A DNA stretch of 9,088 nt from contig DCIA01000010.1 of the NCBI GenBank assembly GCA_002315735.1, positions 129,012-138,099 on the forward strand, given 5' to 3'. The translations under genes and the position numbers were made by a program. This stretch comes from Clostridiales bacterium UBA1738 (GTDB lineage Bacteria; Bacillota; Clostridia; UBA1381). Shown piece by piece: positions 7,021-9,088 of this stretch (the stretch's first letter is position 1; each line of letters opens with the position of its first letter). The notes beneath the pieces are model-generated. The model did no database searches and was not told the origin of the DNA. It saw nothing but the letters and a program-made list of their open reading frames with translations.

Positions 7021-7682
7021 TTATTCTTCCTCTTTTCCAAAATTTTTTCAGCTACTTGCAAATCTTCCGGAGTTGTAATTTTTATATTATCATATTTTCC
7101 GTCCACTATTTTAACCTTTTTTCCTACACTTTCATAAAGCGCACAATCATCAGTAAACTCTTCGTGCGTTTCTTCGTGAAGTTTTTTTATTTCAGAATAC
7201 AAAAAGGCTTGCGGGGTTTGAATATTGTAGACAAAATCTCTGTCTATTGTCTTTTCGATAAATCCGTCTTTATTGATTTTCTTTAAAGTGTCTTTGCTTT
7301 TTACGCCAACCGCCGCAGCACCATATTTCTTTGCACTTTCTATCGTTTTGATAATTTCCTCTTCGCAAATTAAGGCTCTTGCTCCGTCGTGAATTATGGC
7401 TATGTCACAGTCGATTGCATCAAGGCCGTTTTTTACGGACTTTTGTCTTGTTTCTCCACCCAAAACGACCGTCTTTACCTTAGAAAAACCTTTTAAATTC
7501 TCTTTGCAGAGCAAAATATCATCGGTAACTACAACTATTTCGTCAACGATTTCGCAGTTTTCAAAAACTTCTACCGTTCTTTGCAAAACGGTCTTCCCTG
7601 AAATTTCAAGATAAACTTTGTTTTTTCCGGCACCCATTCTTCTTCCCTTGCCTGCCGCAACAATTATCGCTCCTACTCTCAT
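7017..7682 (-). CDS. ispD: 2-C-methyl-D-erythritol 4-phosphate cytidylyltransferase IspD
   Basis: IspD transfers CMP from CTP to 2-C-methyl-D-erythritol 4-phosphate, the step that starts the IspD-IspE-IspF stretch of the MEP pathway. The protein has 221 residues, close to the usual 220-240. The nucleotide-binding loop AAGKGRRMGAGKNK is at residues 9-22, GGETRQKSVKNGL at 75-87, HDGARA at 98-103, QTPQAF at 155-160, and FTDDCALYE at 176-184. The HDGAR motif is followed by Ala where Pro is more common, a mild variation. AAAAGGAG (7688-7695) lies 5 bases before the ATG. The ispF gene follows with a 4-base overlap. Upstream, a terminator hairpin separates it from carD by only about 15 bases, leaving no room for a promoter of its own in that gap. 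Confidence 0.97.
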   Translation of the reverse strand: MRVGAIIVAAGKGRRMGAGKNKVYLEISGKTVLQRTVEVFENCEIVDEIVVVTDDILLCKENLKGFSKVKTVVLGGETRQKSVKNGLDAIDCDIAIIHDGARALICEEEIIKTIESAKKYGAAAVGVKSKDTLKKINKDGFIEKTIDRDFVYNIQTPQAFLYSEIKKLHEETHEEFTDDCALYESVGKKVKIVDGKYDNIKITTPEDLQVAEKILEKRKNK

Positions 7683-7697
7683 TTTATCTCCTTTTAC

Positions 7698-7726
7698 AAA
7701 AAGGACGATTTGTTAAAATCGTCCTT
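7698..7726 (-). terminator. Intrinsic terminator (possible partial terminator) between carD and ispD
   Basis: On the minus strand an 11-bp perfect stem, AAGGACGATTT/AAATCGTCCTT (7716-7726 with 7701-7711), closes a TAAC loop and runs into five T residues, two of which belong to the stem. There is no T-tail on the plus strand. The upstream arm overlaps the carD stop codon (7725-7727), and the ispD binding site begins 2 bases beyond the T-run. The tail is short, so leaky termination is plausible. Confidence 0.83.
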
Positions 7727-8210
7727 ACACTAATTCTTCTATGGTATCGGCAAGAATACTTTCAACATCAACTTGACTTGCCACTTCTGTCAAGACAAGT
7801 TCTCCAATAAAAATCTGTCTTGCAATAACATACATTTTCCTTTCGCTTGTTGACAAGCCCTTTGTTCTCTCACGAAGCATAAGACTCTTAACAACACCGA
7901 TAAGTTCATAAATATCACCGGTTTTCATCTTCTGCATATTTTCTCTATGTCTTTTATTCCAGTTATCATCATTTACAACAGGATCTGCTCGGAATGCTGC
8001 AAGCACTTTTTTTGCTTCTTCTCCCGAGATTATGTATCTTACTCCGATTTCTTCGCAAGTATCTATCGGAATCATTGCTGACGAATTTCCAAAAGGCATT
8101 TTTAGAGTAAAATATTTTTTCTTTTCACCCAAAATTTTTCTCTCTTCAATTCCTTCAATAACACCTGCACCATACATCGGATACAATACTTTATCCCCGA
8201 TTTCAAACAC
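7725..8210 (-). CDS. carD: CarD/CdnL-family RNA polymerase-binding transcription regulator
   Basis: CarD-family proteins bind the RNA polymerase beta subunit through an N-terminal Tudor-like domain and contact promoter DNA through a helical C-terminal domain, tuning open-complex formation at housekeeping promoters. The 161-residue protein shows the family layout: IGDKVLYPMYGAGVIEGIEE (residues 4-23), the beta-rich half through MIPIDTCEEIGVRYI, then a helical half containing NWNKRHRENM and GLSTSERKM. The start is GTG (8210) behind a strong GGGAGGTGAG. The same frame has a stop codon just upstream, so no longer form is possible. Its own promoter lies at 8239-8267. A carD-ispD-ispF order is known in other bacteria, including mycobacteria, which strengthens the call. 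Confidence 0.93.
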   Translation of the reverse strand: MFEIGDKVLYPMYGAGVIEGIEERKILGEKKKYFTLKMPFGNSSAMIPIDTCEEIGVRYIISGEEAKKVLAAFRADPVVNDDNWNKRHRENMQKMKTGDIYELIGVVKSLMLRERTKGLSTSERKMYVIARQIFIGELVLTEVASQVDVESILADTIEELV

Positions 8211-8238
8211 CCAAGCTCACCTCCCATTTATTTATTTC

Positions 8239-8267
8239 ATTATATCATATTTATTCTAAATTGTAAA
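8239..8267 (-). promoter_or_regulatory. Sigma-A promoter of carD
   Basis: The minus strand reads TTTACA (8262-8267), a 17-base spacer, and TATAAT (8239-8244). The start is predicted near 8232, giving a leader of about 22 bases to the carD GTG codon. This is likely the main promoter for carD and, by read-through of the 7698-7726 hairpin, for ispD and ispF. Confidence 0.87.
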
Positions 8268-8319
8268 CGAATTTTTGACATTTTTGTCGCATTTTTTATT
8301 TATACTACTATTTTGCTTC

Positions 8320-8352
8320 CAGACTAAAAGGCTATTTTTAGTTCTGTTTTTT
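8320..8352 (+). terminator. Terminator-like hairpin with no obvious transcript to end
   Basis: ACTAAAA (8323-8329) pairs with TTTTAGT (8336-8342) around a GGCTAT loop. The stem extends by CAG/CTG (8320-8322 with 8344-8346) across a one-base bulge, and six T residues follow directly (8347-8352). The opposite strand lacks a T-tail, so the orientation is plus. No plus-strand gene or clear promoter lies upstream; it may stop stray or antisense transcription from the carD side. Confidence 0.45.
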
Positions 8353-8371
8353 GTAGGTTATAAAGATATAG

Positions 8372-8444
8372 TTGGCAAAATTTTTTAATATTTTAATAAA
8401 ACTGTTTTTATTTCAGCCTTTTTGCCGAAATTTTTTATAATTTC
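8372..8444. repeat. Cluster of nested and adjacent inverted repeats
   Basis: A 9-bp stem with one wobble (8372-8380 with 8420-8428, core GGCAAAA/TTTTGCC) encloses a smaller hairpin AATAAAA/TTTTATT (8395-8401 with 8406-8412, loop CTGT). Next to it lies GAAATT/AATTTC (8427-8432 with 8439-8444), which shares bases with the large stem, so the two are mutually exclusive. The low-complexity AT background makes chance pairing likely for the smaller ones. Confidence 0.4.
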
Positions 8445-8518
8445 AGTGCTAATTTTATGGTTTTTTTATGCATTTTCTTCAAAATTTAACAAAATGATAA
8501 AAAAATAACAAAATATAC

Positions 8519-8547
8519 TTGTATATTTTTCAATTTTGGGTTACAAT
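8519..8547 (+). promoter_or_regulatory. Sigma-A promoter of gap
   Basis: TTGTAT (8519-8524), a 17-base spacer and TACAAT (8542-8547) form the promoter, preceded by A-rich tracts suitable as an UP element. The start is near 8554, giving a leader of about 54 bases that ends in GGAGGA (8595-8600), 7 bases before the ATG. The two hexamers are identical to those of the plus-strand promoter at 5516-5544. Confidence 0.8.
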
Positions 8548-8607
8548 AAAATAAGCAAGGAATGGAAATTTTCCTGTTATATAATTATTTTTTTGGAGGA
8601 ATTTAAA

Positions 8608-9088
8608 ATGGCAGTTAAAGTTGCAATTAACGGTTTTGGTCGTATCGGTCGTTTGGCATTCCGTCAAATGTTCGGTGCAGAAGGATATGAAATTGTTGCT
8701 ATCAACGATTTAACAGATCCTAAAATGCTAGCAAATCTATTAAAGTATGACACAGCTCAAGGTGGTTACTGTGGCAAACTTGGTGAAGGTCTTCACACTG
8801 TTGAAGCAGGCGAAGGTTCAATCACTGTTGACGGTAAGAAAATCACAATCTACGCTGAAAAGGACGCTAAGGATCTTCCTTGGGGTAAAATCGGTGTTGA
8901 CGTTGTATTAGAATGTACAGGTTTCTACTGCTCAAAAGAAAAGTCACAAGCTCACATTGATGCCGGTGCTAAGAAGGTTGTTATTTCTGCTCCTGCAGGC
9001 AGCGACCTTAAAACAATCGTTTTCAGCGTAAATGAAAACACTCTTACAAAAGATGACACAATCATTTCAGCAGCTTCATGTACAACAA
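8608..9088 (+). CDS. gap: Glyceraldehyde-3-phosphate dehydrogenase, N-terminal part (cut by window edge)
   Basis: This is the glycolytic enzyme that oxidises glyceraldehyde 3-phosphate to 1,3-bisphosphoglycerate with NAD and phosphate. The first 160 residues are present, roughly half of the usual 330-340. The Rossmann NAD-binding motif INGFGRIGR is at residues 7-15, followed by the NDLTD segment (33-37), LLKYDTAQG (44-52), ECTGF (102-106) and VVISAPA (124-130). The frame leaves the window just after SAASCTT, which contains the catalytic cysteine C158 (9079-9081). GGAGGA (8595-8600) and ATG at 8608 give an unambiguous start. Codon choice is markedly more biased, with many GGT, CTT and AAC-type codons and a higher GC content than the neighbours, as expected for a highly expressed gene. 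Its divergent neighbour is carD. Confidence 0.97.
   Translation, partial: MAVKVAINGFGRIGRLAFRQMFGAEGYEIVAINDLTDPKMLANLLKYDTAQGGYCGKLGEGLHTVEAGEGSITVDGKKITIYAEKDAKDLPWGKIGVDVVLECTGFYCSKEKSQAHIDAGAKKVVISAPAGSDLKTIVFSVNENTLTKDDTIISAASCTT

Larger units (their letters stand above)
8211..8607. other. AT-rich intergenic region between carD and gap
   Basis: This gap of about 400 bases separates two divergently oriented genes. It contains the carD promoter (8239-8267), the gap promoter (8519-8547), an A-rich stretch just upstream of the gap -35 box that resembles an UP element (about 8481-8517), and four inverted repeats between 8320 and 8444. I find no convincing coding frame; the longest ATG-started plus-strand frame near 8457 is about ten codons and lacks a binding site. 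Confidence 0.7.

Noticed and set aside
6804..7286. Long open frame on the plus strand opposite ispF and ispD
   Set aside because: It runs antisense to two unmistakable genes, has no ribosome binding site, and its translation resembles no protein family.
7765..7793. TTGACA inside carD as an internal promoter for ispD
   Set aside because: The hexamer is perfect, but 17 bases downstream the sequence is TGATGT, a poor -10 box. It is probably just coding sequence.
8275..8306. TTGACA ... TATACT as a plus-strand promoter for a small RNA ending at the 8320-8352 hairpin
   Set aside because: The spacer is 20 bases, too long for a normal sigma-A promoter, and the resulting RNA would be only about 40 bases.
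8350..8378. TTGCCA-17-TACAAA on the minus strand as a second carD promoter
   Set aside because: The match is only moderate in very AT-rich DNA, and a much better promoter stands closer to carD. It cannot be excluded without mapped transcript ends.
8457..8490. Very short plus-strand frames starting at ATG before gap
   Set aside because: They are about ten codons, have no binding site, and sit upstream of the gap promoter in low-complexity sequence.
8580..8585. TATAAT near the gap start codon as a second promoter
   Set aside because: No -35-like hexamer lies 16-18 bases upstream, and its start would fall on the ribosome binding site.

Overview
The window looks like ordinary chromosomal DNA from a low-GC Firmicute, most likely an anaerobic Clostridia lineage. 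The support is AT-rich intergenic DNA, strong GGAGG-type ribosome binding sites, sigma-A promoters with 17-bp spacers, the non-mevalonate (MEP) isoprenoid genes, and the carD-ispD-ispF order. No phage, transposon, CRISPR or plasmid signature is visible. The species cannot be named from the sequence alone.

Layout from left to right. Positions 1-187 hold two tandem serine tRNA genes on the minus strand. The first is cut by the window edge and the second reads UCA; a full-consensus promoter (208-236) drives them. Positions 246-5477 are a minus-strand operon read right to left: a DUF624/YesL-type membrane protein, mnmG (tRNA wobble-uridine modification), an MBOAT O-acyltransferase, and an SGNH-like membrane-anchored partner. 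The last two form a recognisable pair for acylating an extracellular or cell-wall polymer. The operon starts from an unusual palindromic divergent promoter (5507-5552) whose other half drives an RluA-family pseudouridine synthase on the plus strand (5582-6544).

The pseudouridine synthase gene converges on ispF, and the two share a bidirectional terminator hairpin that overlaps both stop codons. Positions 6553-8210 are a second minus-strand unit, carD-ispD-ispF, with its own good promoter (8239-8267). An intrinsic terminator is wedged between carD and ispD, so ispDF expression probably depends on read-through. A roughly 400-bp AT-rich intergenic region (8211-8607) holds the carD and gap promoters and several inverted repeats without an obvious gene. 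The window ends inside gap (glyceraldehyde-3-phosphate dehydrogenase), just after the catalytic-cysteine codon.

Together the genes cover housekeeping functions: decoding (tRNA-Ser, MnmG, pseudouridine synthase), cell-surface modification, RNA polymerase regulation (CarD), isoprenoid precursor synthesis (IspD, IspF) and glycolysis (Gap). I see no convincing new biological system. The points most worth a second look are regulatory: the mirror-symmetric promoter, the terminator inside the carD-isp operon, and the structured DNA upstream of gap.
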